A program made the translations under genes and the position numbers. The notes below the pieces were generated by a model. That model did no database searches, was not told the origin of the DNA, and worked only from the letters and a program-made list of their open reading frames with translations. This document shows positions 11,761 through 22,189 of a stretch of 64,000 nucleotides of DNA, one piece after another. The stretch covers positions 434,001 through 498,000 of the forward strand of contig JANVFP010000029.1 in the NCBI GenBank assembly GCA_027919835.1, read 5' to 3'. Numbering within the stretch: the stretch's first letter is position 1; every line of letters starts with the position of its first letter. The stretch is from Lentinula raphanica (lineage: Eukaryota; Basidiomycota; Agaricomycetes; Agaricales; Omphalotaceae).

Positions 11761-13346
11761 ATGAGCGATTCAGAAAAACCCACTACCACTCCCGCCCCCA
11801 CGGCTGAAGACAAAAAGCCTTCGACAGCCGAAGCCGATTTGACCAAGTACAAGGTTCGTGTCTTCATTCACGTCCTATTCCCATCCTGGATGATGAAGAA
11901 AACCAAAATTGAAGCTGATCTATTCACGTAGACGGCTGCGGAGATTGTCAACAATGTGATGAAAAAGCTGGTTGACCTTTGCGTTGAAGGCGCAAAGGTG
12001 ATCGATATATGCATTGAAGGAGACAAATTGCTCGAAGAAGGTACTGGTGCTGTTTACAACAAACCCGTGAAGGGCACAAAAGTATCAAAGGGTGCGTCGC
12101 GAGAATCGTAACCATCGATGATCTCCTGATCCTTGTTCAACTTAGGCATCGCTTTTCCAACTTGTGTGTCTGTTAACAATGCAGTCTCGCATTTTTCACC
12201 ACTCGCGTGCGTCATCAGTCGCCATCCGCAACTTCTCTAAACTGATCGTTGAACTTGGTATTAGCTCCGACCCTCAGGCTGCGCAGACCCTCGCCAAAGA
12301 CGATGTTGTGAAGCTACATCTTGGAGCCCATATCGATGGTTTCGCATCTGTCGCTGCTGAAACTCTCGTTGTCGGTGCCAGTGCAGAAAACCCCGTCACG
12401 GGTCGTCGAGCGGATGTCATCAAGGCCGCCTGGACTGCTGCAGAGATAGCGATGCGTACGGTCAAAGTCGGAAACAAAAATTGGGCTGTAACCGAGGCTG
12501 TTGGGAAAGTGACATCAGCATGGGATTGCAAGCCAGTGGAAGGTGTGTGTGTGCCAGTAGCTTTACGTTTAGTAAACTTCTAAAGCCATTCTTTTAGGCA
12601 TGCTATCGTGCCAACAGACCCAGAACATCATCGACGGCAAGAAACGAATCATATTAAACCCAAGCGAGACTCAAAAACGCGATTTCGAAGCCGCGACCTT
12701 CGCAGAAGGTGAAGTGTACGGTATAGACATTCTAGTATCGTCTGGGGAAGATGGCAAGGTTCGTCAAAGAGAACTCTTTTCTACGCGTCTCTGTTGTCTG
12801 ATTGTTGTCCCGATCATCGATCGATTAGGCTAGGATGGAAGAAACGAGAACGACGCTGTACCAGCGAGATTCAACGATCACCTATCAACTCAAGATGAAA
12901 ACCTCACGCGCCGTGTTCTCTGAGGTGCAGAAGAAGGCTGGGGCGTTTCCGTTCAACGTTCGGTTCTTGGAGGACGAGAAGCGTGCGAGGATGGGATTAC
13001 AAGAGGCCGTACAACACAGTTTGGTGAAGCCCTATGAGGTCGTGTACGTCGCGTTTTCGGTGTATCACAGACTGTCTTGCTGAACTGGTTCTGTTTAAGC
13101 TACACCCCAGCGAACACGTTCGTAGCCGCCTTCCATTTCACCATTGCCCTCTTACCCGGTGGACCTTCGATGATCACTCTCCCGCCTGTGTGGTATAAGC
13201 CCGAGCTGGTCAAGACAGAGAAGGAACTGGAGGACGAAGAATTGAAGGCATTGTTAGCTAGGAACCTTCGTGAGAGTAAGAAAAGCAAGAAGAAGAAGGC
13301 TGCTAAAAATGGAGCAGAAGCTGGTGATGATGCAAAAGAAGTTTGA
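11761..13346 (+). CDS. EBP1/PA2G4-like protein (M24 aminopeptidase fold, probably non-catalytic)
   Basis: Seven exons: 11761-11853, 11932-12091, 12146-12206, 12265-12542, 12598-12758, 12829-13043, 13100-13346 (404 aa). The protein has the pita-bread fold order of PA2G4/EBP1: IVNNVMKKLVDLC, GIAFPTCVSVNNAVSHFSP, DDVVKLHLGAHIDGFASVAAETLVV, and the C-terminal half with LKMKTSRAVFSEVQ and FVAAFHFTIALLPGG. EBP1 proteins share the methionine-aminopeptidase fold but have lost metal ligands; they bind ribosomes and rRNA and act in growth control. Here the first acidic ligand position reads HLGAH, consistent with an inactive site. The tail is lysine-rich (SKKSKKKKAAK), typical of the RNA-binding end of the family. 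The short third and fourth exons were placed by GTGCGT/TTAG and phase. Confidence 0.9.
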
Positions 13347-13427
13347 AGGGAGGGAACTAGTAAGGCTATTTCGCGTACATAGGACAATCTGTATGAACCA
13401 TTCTTGCATTTGTATAGCCAATTGTAC

Positions 13428-13844
13428 CTAGGAAGATGAGGGTGGGGATTTGTCTGCCTCTTCGCTAAACATCTCAATCGTCCGAACGACTAGATCCACG
13501 TTTTCCAAAAACGCATTGGCAGCTAGACGAGCTAAACGGATCGTGAGTGTGGAGAATTCTCTGGAAGGGAAAAAAAGTCATTCGAGGGGCTGTTGGTAAC
13601 GGTCCCGATCCACATACGCGACGAGGACATCTCCATCTACCGATATGCGTCGCTTGACAATGTGAGGTTGTAGTTCAGAGTCTACTTCGATCGCTTGTTT
13701 TGCGATGAGAGCGTGCTTCTCCGAGGCGAAAGGTATCTTCAATGTTCTGATTCGATACAAGATCGACAGCCAAGATCGTATGAGGATTGGGTATTCGTTG
13801 AAGATATATAGATGGAAATCTCACACTGAATGCCAGTTTTCCAT
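13428..13844 (-). CDS. PCC1: KEOPS/EKC complex subunit Pcc1
   Basis: Three small exons on the minus strand, 13844-13825, 13746-13618 and 13560-13428, give 93 aa. The protein contains TLKIPFASEKHALIAKQAIEVD, then ..KRRISVDGDVLVAEFSTLTIRLARLAANAFLENVDLVVRTIEMF, the alternating strand-helix pattern of the Pcc1/LAGE3 family. Pcc1 is the dimerising subunit of KEOPS, which makes the t6A modification of ANN-decoding tRNAs and affects telomeres and transcription. Length is close to yeast Pcc1 (88 aa). The intron 13617-13561 was chosen for its strong GTATGT donor; an alternative GTTACC donor gives a worse protein. It converges on the EBP1-like gene with only about 80 bp between stops. Confidence 0.8.
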
Positions 13845-14192
13845 GATGGCGGATGAAGAGGAAGATGTTTTGAGGCCTGAGTAATCGGAAATTGGAATCA
13901 TTGCTGTTTGCCACACATTCTTGCTCGACAACGTTGACACCCGCTCCCAGCTTACATACCACGTTCTTGGATAGACTGCGAGCTCAAAGTAACCCATCTC
14001 GAATGATTCGGTGCACAATCAGCCCAAAATCAATGTCTTTTTGAGCTGGAGATTCGATCAGTAAGCATTTATGCGACGTGGGAAATATTGGAACAGGCGC
14101 TCATTTTCTGTGACGATCATGTAGGCGCTCGCTCTCGCTTACCTTTGCTTTCAAGTTTCCTTCCCTTACTAAACTATTCCCTTACACCGTCG

Positions 14193-14596
14193 ATGGCTTC
14201 ACCTTTCGTTATTGGAGCAGGCATCGCAGCAGCAGCGCTCGCCGGAAGACACATACTTAAACGAGCTGGTCAGGGTGCTGCAAACCAATGGGCCCACGGA
14301 GGCTTCAGAGCAAAAATGGACCGAAAGGAAGCTATTGCAATCCTTGGACTCAAGTGAGCCTCCACTTCTTAAGCTTCACCACTCACTCTTGCGTCTATGT
14401 ACTCAACATAGTCGTGGTATCTCTCTCTCTCTCAATCTATTCATTTAGGGAAGGCCCCCAGCTACGCGCTAGATTAAAAGATGCCCATCGACAGATTATG
14501 CTGGCTAACCATCCGGATAGAGGAGGATCACCGTATCTTGCGAGTAAAATAAACGAGGCCAAGGACTTGTTGGATAAACAAGAATCACGGCGGTAG
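14193..14596 (+). CDS. PAM18: Mitochondrial import motor J-protein Pam18/Tim14
   Basis: Two exons, 14193-14353 and 14449-14596, give 102 aa. An N-terminal hydrophobic helix ([13 protein letters not shown]) anchors the protein in the inner membrane. A truncated J domain follows, with [20 protein letters not shown], the diagnostic HPD in [23 protein letters not shown]. Pam18 stimulates mitochondrial Hsp70 at the TIM23 channel. Length fits metazoan-type Tim14 (about 110 aa). The intron contains a CT repeat before the acceptor. It is transcribed divergently from Pcc1, about 350 bp apart. Confidence 0.95.
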
Positions 14597-14931
14597 AGAT
14601 TTGTGTGGCTTGGCACCTGTATATTGTTTTCTGTCCTTCGTGGCTAGGCTCTGTGCGTGATTTGCTACCTTTTGCTACCGGCGTCCAAACAACCAACTAA
14701 CATGATTTCTCAAGTAGAGTTGGTTGTACCTTATCGTTTTGTGACAGTATTACCACTAGATGGCATAACTAATACACTACTCATAATCCAACGATAGTAT
14801 TCAACGAACACGGAGTCATGACACCAGCGGCGATTCTCCGACACAAACTTCTAAGCGTTATCGGTTGTCGACGAGATCCTATGGAATTAGCTCGTCCACA
14901 TTAAGTACACGGAACCACGCTGCGGCGGATG

Positions 14932-16320
14932 TCAATGAGAACTTGAAACTTGCAATATTCGTTTGCTGCAGATCACCTTGCTTGCAATGGTCATCGAACA
15001 TTCCTCAGGTCCAGAGATGATCGCCTTGATGACATCCTTTCCATCTTCGCTTTTTCCGGATCTAGTAGCCTTGAAAGCAGCAATAGCCTCATCAAAGTTA
15101 TATCTGCAATAAAATTGGAGTTGAGTCTCGCCCTGGAATATGAAGGAATAGGTACCAACCGATGAGTGACCAGAGGCTTCAAATCTATCTTGCCCTGAGC
15201 AACAAGAGACTCCGAAGAGATGGCAAGTGGATAATCTCTGTGCTGTCGGAATGTAATCAATGAGATAGACTGCAGACCACTGTATGATATTCATGCACAG
15301 TGTAGCGAAGGGATCCTTTGTATGCTACCTCTTTGGTCATGAGTGGAGACAAATCGATCTGGATGTTAGGATTTCCCATTCCGACCTGGGTGATACAGTT
15401 AGGATAATGCACACCATGTTTTGAACCAAATATACAAACCTGGACCAATGTCCCACCTCCGGTGCTGACGATATACGATGCGGTTTGAATAGAAACCTCA
15501 GCCCCACTTGCATGATGCATCGATAGCAAGATCAACAGCATTCAGTCCAAAATCATCAATCCCCAAAGTTTTTTTCATATTTTCTGCATTCCTTTTACTG
15601 TATCGTAGCTTGCTTTCGTCGCCGCTCGGAGAAAGGGGTAAGGTATCGCGCCAACATAAGTCTTGGCGAATTCCAGACGCGAAGGGACGACATCTGCAGC
15701 AAAAAATTCTCCTCGGGCCTAATGCTTCGGCGACGGCTGGCATACAGAGAAGACCGACTGGTCTGAATCCGAATACTGCGATGCTTTGGCCGAACTTGAA
15801 GTTTCCGAGATTCGACATGGCAGAGTGAACACCAAGAGAGAGAGGTTCCATCTAGAGAACAAGATTGAAAATATTGACTAGTCCACTACGTACGAGTATC
15901 ACCATACTAGTAGCGCTATCCTCCAAAGTAAGATGTTCGGGCAACGGGTAAGTGAGATCGCCCAGGATGCAATAGTATCGCGCAAGTGTCCCGTCGTATG
16001 GAGGTGTAGTTGCGAACATAATGTCGGGGCAGAGCTGAAGAATATTCAATCTTCATCAAGACGATTCAACAAATTTTCTGAACATCCTACATTGTATTTC
16101 CCAGATTTCCTTGACTAAAAATTCTCTGATTTTGCCATGGACAAACTATGCACCTGTATATATAGGGCGTTTAGAAACGACGGGAATCGCTGGAATTTGG
16201 AGTATCACATCTGAGCCACAAACCCCTACTGGAGATGAGCAAGTACTAGAGTAGAAGATGAAGGTACTATACCGGTCTTAATCGCAACGATCATTTCTGT
16301 ATCAGAGACTGTTGATGCTC
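14932..16320 (-). pseudogene. Decayed xylitol/L-arabinitol-type zinc dehydrogenase
   Basis: Pieces of a medium-chain dehydrogenase of the xylitol dehydrogenase type occur in order on the minus strand: VAIKT, VGVCGSDV, KSGKYN, LCPDIMFATTPPYDGTLARYY, LPEHLTLED, EPLSLGVHSAM, VFGFRPVGLLCM, ESKLRYSKRNAENMKKTLGI, GAEVSIQTASYIVS, VGMGNPNIQIDLSPLMTKE, LVAQGKIDLKPLVTHR, YNFDEAIAAFKATRSGKSEDGK. They are split by lesions. A frame change occurs at a T6 run near 15710 (frame returns near 15640). About seven extra bases lie near 15520. A stop and deletion fall around 16150, where the zinc-site region is missing. The NAD-binding GxGxxG has become GFRPVG. Several original intron borders are still visible. 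It cannot encode an active enzyme. Confidence 0.85.
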
Positions 16321-16561
16321 TTACATCAGTTCTGTTCTATAATGACTTTATTTTAGGCTTACTAGAGTCTGGGACAGGCCGTTCTCCATATACGACGTTT
16401 TCGATAACGCGTAGAACAAAGGAAGGGTTGTTGGACATGGCTGTAGTGAGGACTCAAGAAAGGTAGGAAGGAAAATCCTTGTGTGTTCTCTTCCGAATGA
16501 TAAACCGGCGGTCCGTCCTGGCCCCTGGGCCGGTGACGGCGCCTTCAAGTAGACTGATTGC

Positions 16562-17053
16562 AAGGGCTCGAGGGACCCCCATGGGTCCCCAGTTGAAACT
16601 CCGCTGTCTTGCCGGCCGAGAGCCTTTTGTACATTATCGTTTGAACGTCGTTGGCTTTGCTTCCTAGAACCTGACACATTACTGATACACAGCTCTTATT
16701 CATACATGAGTCTACTGCATTGTAAGATGGCATTTTTTTCGGCTTCCATTGTGGTTAATGGCGGTAATTTGAACTCTTATGGTGGGGCAAACTTAGAAAA
16801 CTCTCTTAGAGATTATCTAGCGGCCTAGTGTCAAGGTAGCATTATTATTTTGCACAGATACACCTCCTAGAGTATTTTCTGAGCTGAAATAAGCACTATA
16901 TCGAAGGCTTTTGCTCGTTGTTCTCAAAATTTTCTTCGCTGCTCATTCATCGTTGCACAGATTGTGTAACGTGTTCCTGAAATCTTATGTCATCAATATA
17001 TTACTTCAGCGGCAACGTCACGGCATGTACCCATGGGGGTCCTTCGAACCCTT
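16562..17053. repeat. Inverted repeat pair flanking ~440 bp (possible MITE-like remnant)
   Basis: AAGGGCTCGAGGGACCCCCATGGGT (split here only for description: 25 bp at 16562-16586) recurs as its reverse complement at 17029-17053 with two mismatches. Weaker similarity extends about 20 bp outward on both sides. The pair encloses about 440 bp without genes, between the dehydrogenase pseudogene and the kinase promoter. A transposon terminal repeat is possible, but no target-site duplication was identified. Confidence 0.55.
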
Positions 17054-17142
17054 ACCACCAGGCTTTATTCAAGAACGATTTTTTCTTCTTGAACTACAAG
17101 ACGGCTAGCCAGGCTAGCCTTCAAGCCAAAAATGGCTATAGT

Positions 17143-17210
17143 CACGTGAATACATTACTGCTAATCACGTGGGCAAATCTGAGACCTCGCCAGGTTCGCC
17201 TGGTATATAA
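17143..17210 (+). promoter_or_regulatory. Kinase promoter: two CACGTG boxes and a TATA box
   Basis: CACGTG lies at 17143-17148 and again at 17166-17171, and TATATAA at 17204-17210, about 117 bp upstream of the kinase ATG. CACGTG is the canonical site for basic helix-loop-helix regulators. The compact arrangement suggests a regulated, TATA-driven gene. That these sites are functional is inference. Confidence 0.55.
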
Positions 17211-17326
17211 GTTCGGAACAGTTTTGTTCAGCTCCTCACCTTTCCCTTGCCTTTCCCCTTCGATTTCTGCTTTGACAGCTTTTAACATTACTATCTACAT
17301 CTCATCCTTACTTTCTTCTATACAAT

Positions 17327-18836
17327 ATGCCTCGTCCTGTCACTGATACCTTTCCGGACTTCACTGGCCACTTGCTGGACAATGGCCGGTTCAAGCTCCT
17401 CGAACTTTTAGGCTCAGGCGCCTATGGAAAAGTCTACAAGGCTATCGATCTTACCTCGCCGTGCGAGGATCCCAAGTACTTTGCCGTCAAATGTTTGCTC
17501 AAACACAAATTTGGTTCGCGACAAGAGGAATTCCAGCTACGCGAGTTTGCTCTCCATCGCCTTATTTCTGCCAGCGGCCATCCAAATATCGTCAGTTTCC
17601 ACGACGTTTTCTATGATCATACCTTTGTCTACGTTGTCCTCGATCTTTGCTCTGGCGGCGACCTCTTTGGTGCGATTACTGATCGCAAGGTGTTCCATCA
17701 AAATACCGAGCTCATCAAGTCAGTCTTTGTACAACTTCTCGACGCCGTTCATCATTGCCATGAAAATGGCATCTTTCATCGTGACCTGAAGCCCGAGAAT
17801 ATCCTCTGCTCAAAAGACGGGCGTCAAATCTATCTCGCCGACTTCGGTCTGTCAACTCAGAACAAGGTTTCGGTAGACTTTGGCTGTGGAAGCGGATATT
17901 ATATGAGTCCAGGTTAGTAGTGTTGAGCAATATCTACATATTTTCTTTACTTATCCTTTGCTCCAAGAATGTATCGGCAAAGAATTTGGACGCGATAGAT
18001 TCTCGACTCGCCACAGTGATGTCTGGTCGCTCGGTGTCATTCTGACGAATATGATTGCTGGCAGGAATCCTTGGCGACATGCTATGACCACTGACGATTG
18101 CTTCTCCGCTTTCTTATACAATCGGGACTTCCTTCGTACGGTTTTGCCAATCTCAGATCAAGCTAACTCCATTCTCAAGCGTGTCTTCCATCTCAATCCA
18201 ATGAATCGACCTTCCATTCCGGAGTTACGACGCGAGATTCTCGCCATTGATTCGTTCTTCATGTCCGAAGACGAGATAGATCAAGGGGGTGACGTGCTTC
18301 GCGCGGCTGCAGCCAACTATGCTGCGCCTCCTGCCAATCCTGCGAACTATACCACCCAGGCTCCTAAGACACCCGTGGTCCCAGCAAAACCCGTGCTTTC
18401 CAAGAGTTCGTCGTACACCCCGCAGAATTCGGAAGAGGTTTATCTATATGCTCGTCCTACTGATGGCCTTCAGCCGTTGCGTGATCACCCTCATAATCCT
18501 CTGCTCGATGTACTCGTTGTCGGATCGAGGAAAGATGCCTCTTCCTCCGAGACTGAGAGTGCTGGCCCTATCACCCCAGAATCAAGGCCCGTTAACGAAC
18601 CGCTGGTAAACGTTTCCGCGCTATCTGGCGATGTGCTTGGCGGAGGTTCGAACGTTCTTACAAACAGAACCGTTCAGGCAACGGTCAAGAGCAACGTTGT
18701 GAAGATCGTACCTACTCCTCGTCATCGTGCCCCTTCAAATACCGCGACGAAGCCTCCTCCCCGACGAGTGGGCAAACAGCTGCTACGGAAGGCTGTCCAA
18801 CTTTTGAAGGCCTTGTCGGAAAGCGTGTCCAGTTAA
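17327..18836 (+). CDS. Ser/Thr protein kinase, Ran1/Ksp1-like
   Basis: Two exons, 17327-17912 and 17968-18836, give 484 aa. All kinase landmarks are present: glycine loop [10 protein letters not shown], lysine in [16 protein letters not shown] catalytic loop, DFGLS, and an activation segment [11 protein letters not shown]. The C-lobe has [21 protein letters not shown] and the RPSIPELR arginine. The domain ends near residue 310. The remaining ~170 residues are serine/proline-rich and disordered, with a basic end. The activation segment and short insert-free N-lobe resemble fungal Ran1/Ksp1/Sks1 kinases, which respond to nutrients and control meiosis or filamentous growth; the exact orthology is not provable here. 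The start follows a TATA box. Confidence 0.9.
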
Positions 18837-19020
18837 TTCGACTTGGCATTGTTGTCCGTGTTTGATACACTTTTTCTTTTTATTCATCTCTGGCGTCAGG
18901 ACGCTCTCTCACTCTTCTCTCTTTCATTTGACTTCATTCTGGCAATCGGACAGACGAAACACTACATATACACATATCTCTCTACGAACATTGGACTCGA
19001 TTTTTAACTGACCTCTTCAG

Positions 19021-19450
19021 ACGACCCATTTTCGATGCAGGAAGCCTAGGATGGCCCGCAAAAGTTGTCTTCAGAAAGGTACGTGAATAATCCTACTATT
19101 GAGAATGGTTTGATCTGCCTCGACGGTCGACTTGCTATAGGAACGCTGGAAATTTGACATCTCGAACCATCGATGGGAATGGTCATGATGCAGGAAGCGT
19201 AGGATGGCCCGCAGTCAATCTCAGAAACTTGGTACGTAAATTATCTACTCTTGAGAACTGTTTGATCTGCCTCGACGGCCGATTGGCAATAAGAACGCTA
19301 AAGAAACCTCAAGTTACCATCGAGACAGGTCTTGGAAGCAGGGAACGTAGTAGGATGGCCCGCTCGCAATATTTTTCGAGAAGGTACGTGAAGGTCCTAA
19401 TTTTCGTTTGATGTGCCTTAACGCTCGATTGGCCATAGGAACGCTGGCAA
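19021..19450 (+). repeat. Three tandem ~152-bp units with splice-like borders
   Basis: Three diverged units follow each other downstream of the kinase. Landmarks: TAGGATGGCCCGC (about 19048, 19200, 19351), GTTTGATCTGCCTCGACGG (19108, 19260, diverged at 19406) and an ACGCTGG-like phrase after each. In every unit GGTACGTG/A and a TTGCTATAG or GGCCATAG-like end mimic a donor and an acceptor, as if each unit were one exon plus one intron. Some exon-like segments are open in one frame but not consistently in the same one. No known protein is recognised. Confidence 0.7.
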
Positions 19451-19639
19451 AAATGAGACCTTAAATCTTCACCGTTCAAAAGGATCGCCGCCCTAGTAGC
19501 CTTTGAGGAAATAGGCTGGCAGTCTTGGGCAACAGACTCACTACGACTCTCAAAATTCATCAAGATTCAAATCGTAAGAGAGCTACTCAGAAAACAGGCA
19601 AGTACTCTTTGAATACGAACGGGTCATGTCTCTCTCAAC

Positions 19640-21535
19640 TCACACTTTCACAGAATTCACATGACAGATAGCCCGGACTACGATTTATCGGGACGTATTG
19701 AGGTCACGCACGGTCAAACACTTTCTGCTATATTGCCCGCCCTGTTGCATACAAAAAACGATTTCACTCACAACCAAAAATTCGAACCACTGCACTATCT
19801 ACTCTCCAACGAGAAATCCGTTAACCTCTACCCACTCTTCAACAAAAATCCGTGGCGACTTACTTCAATACATCGGAACTACGACTCGGAAGAGATTCAA
19901 AAAGATTTTCGGTCCAACGACTCAAACGATTTCACCTACAACCAAAGATTCGAACGCGCCAAACCACTACACCACCCTCCAACAAGAATCCGTGACGACC
20001 CACTTCAATACATCGGGACGACGAGAAGATTTGGCAAAAAGAGTTCCGGAAAAACGACTCAAACGATTTCACCTACAACTAAAAATTCGAACGCGCCAAA
20101 CCGCTACACCACCCTCCAACAAAAATTCGTGACGACCCACTTCAATACATCGGGACTTCCGGACAAATGACTCAAACGATTTCACCTACAACCAAAAATT
20201 CGAACGCGCTCAACCACTACACTACCCTCCCTCCAACGACAATCCTTGGCGACCCACTTCAATACATCGGGACTACGAGAAGATTTAAAAAGAGATTTAG
20301 ACAAACAAAACTATTTCACCTACGACCAAAAATTCAAACGCGCCAAACCACTACACTATCCACCCTTCAACGACCCACACTTCAACGACCCACCCTTCAA
20401 CATCCCACCCTTCAACATCCCACCCTTCAATATCCCACCCTTCAACATCCCACCCTACAACGATCCACCCTTGGCGACCTACTTCGTTACATCAGGTTTC
20501 CCGCCTCTTTGAGCCCTGTAAGACTTCGACTTACCATGTTGCAAATATACTTGTATCGCTGGGACCTTCCACGCTTAGGCAATGGCAGTCAACAAAAACA
20601 GCTCTAGGACGAGCTGGACTACAGGGGGATGTAGATCCGTCTGTGGAGCTTTTGATGCCTGGGGGTACCTGAGCAGGCCAGGGGCCTTGTAGATAGAGAA
20701 TGCGCACTGTATTTTTATTAACAGCGTTGACGCGCAATAAATGCTTCATTTTTCACTCGAGATTGTTCGGATTAAGAATACTGAAGCGGGACAACTGAAT
20801 ACAATAAAGAGATAGCCTCAGCTCTCCCCACTACGGGGATGCCAACGGGTCAGTCCATCTCAACTCACTTTCACAGAATTCAGACGACAGATAGCCCGGA
20901 CTACGATTTATCGGGATAAGTATACTGAGGGCACGCACTAACTCATCGATTAAACACTTTCTGCTATATTGCCCGCCCTGGTGCGTACAAAAACAAAGAA
21001 CGATTTCAACTTCGACCAAAACCTCGAACGCGTTGGAATGGCCGAAGGGTTATCGAGGTGTTGTCGTCGTCGTCGTAGTATTTTTTCTGTCTCTACTCGT
21101 CTTACTACGCGAAGAATACCGTTCCGATATGAGGTTCTATGGCGCTAATGCTACTGCCTGCCAAACAAGGTCAAATGGGCGCTTATTTCTCTCCAGGGTT
21201 TCACCCATTCCAGCGTCAAACCACTGCACTACCTATCCTCCAACGAGAAATCCGTGGCGAACTACTTCGATACATCGGCCCGACTACGAAGAGATTCAAG
21301 AAGAATTTCGAAACGATTTCACCTACAACCAAAATTTGAACGCGCAGGTCCCCAACACCAACACCCCTCCAACGAGAAATCTGTGGTGACCTACCTACTT
21401 CGATACATCGGGACTACAAAAATATTCAAAAGATCTTCGGACAAACGAAATTGCCATACCCTACCCACCCTCCAACGAAAAATACATGGCGACCTACTTT
21501 GATACATCGGGACTACGAAGAGATTCAAGAAGGCC
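19640..21535 (+). repeat. Two-block degenerate repeat array with 113-168-bp units
   Basis: The phrase ACGATTTCACCTACAACC and its flanks recur at about 19758, 19926, 20063, 20176, 20309, 21000 and 21313. Each unit also has CGAACGCGCC, CCCTCCAACGA.AAATCCGTGGCGAC, and CTTCAATACATCGGGACTACGA. The leader AGATAGCCCGGACTACGATTTATCGGGA with ACACTTTCTGCTATATTGCCCGCCCT occurs at about 19670 and again at about 20893, so a larger unit was duplicated about 1.22 kb apart. Frames shift between units, so it is not an intact repeat protein now. The encoded phrase NDFTYNQKFERAKPLH in the best frame suggests a formerly coding repeat of unknown family. Confidence 0.75.
20361..20470 (+). repeat. 15-bp minisatellite within the repeat array
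   Basis: CACCCTTCAACATCC-type units of 15 bp repeat about seven times with small changes. In one frame they read as PPFNI repeats. The surrounding array units are longer, so this is a local expansion inside one copy, consistent with slippage. Confidence 0.85.
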
Positions 21536-21550
21536 CGGTCCCCAGTGGGG

Positions 21551-21923
21551 ATGGTTAATGTTCAACCTTCCTTTTCATCTAGAATCATCCTTCTCCTGGC
21601 TGCATCAATTATCATTGGCAATGCTCGGCGTATTTGGAATGCCCCGGCGGCTACAAACCCGCATCATACATCATATGTGAGTTGAAAGTTCCGTCACTTT
21701 CCTGACGGAACCTTGTCGAGTTTTCACTTATCGTAACTCAGAGACCTCAAGAAACACGCCTACTTAGGTGTACACCAACTTGAAAGCCATCCTTGAGGCT
21801 GCTAGAAACATACACAAGATTGGATCCGTGAACAGCAAACATAGGAAAAAGGTTGCTGGGAAACTCGGGCTGTACGCGTACTGTGTGTGTGCCATGTGTT
21901 CAGTGATTATGTTCAACAAATAA
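21551..21923 (+). CDS. Small spliced membrane-protein candidate (93 aa)
   Basis: An ATG at 21551 opens 42 codons to a GTGAGT donor after 21676. A TTAG acceptor at 21764-21767 then continues 52 codons in the same phase to TAA at 21921-21923. The product has an N-terminal hydrophobic helix (IILLLAASIIIG), an ARRIW positive-inside motif, a soluble basic middle (VNSKHRKKVAGK) and a second hydrophobic end (YAYCVCAMCSVIMF). The frame is also open upstream into the repeat array, so it may instead be the last two exons of a decayed larger gene. No family is recognised. Confidence 0.35.
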
Positions 21924-22189
21924 TCCCTGGGCGTTCACTAGATGCAGCGGCCAAACTGATTGATACTACTCAGATGATCCAATGATATCGCTTCACCGCA
22001 TCTCCCAACAATGTAGAAGGACAACTATGTACGTATCCTGCATCAATCGTTGTTGGTTCAAACGGGCATCATATCTTGCTGACCCTTCACTGCTTCAGGC
22101 AGTACGATTGATTGATGATGATATCGCTCTCCAGCTACATTATAAGGGATAAGGGATAGTGTGTGCACCAAGCGCAGTCCAGCGTCCCG

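Noticed and set aside
13100..13477. 125-codon minus-strand ORF
   Set aside because: Antisense of the lysine-rich end of the EBP1-like gene overlapping the end of PCC1.
15508..15828. 106-codon plus-strand ORF
   Set aside because: Antisense to the dehydrogenase pseudogene; the minus strand explains the sequence better.
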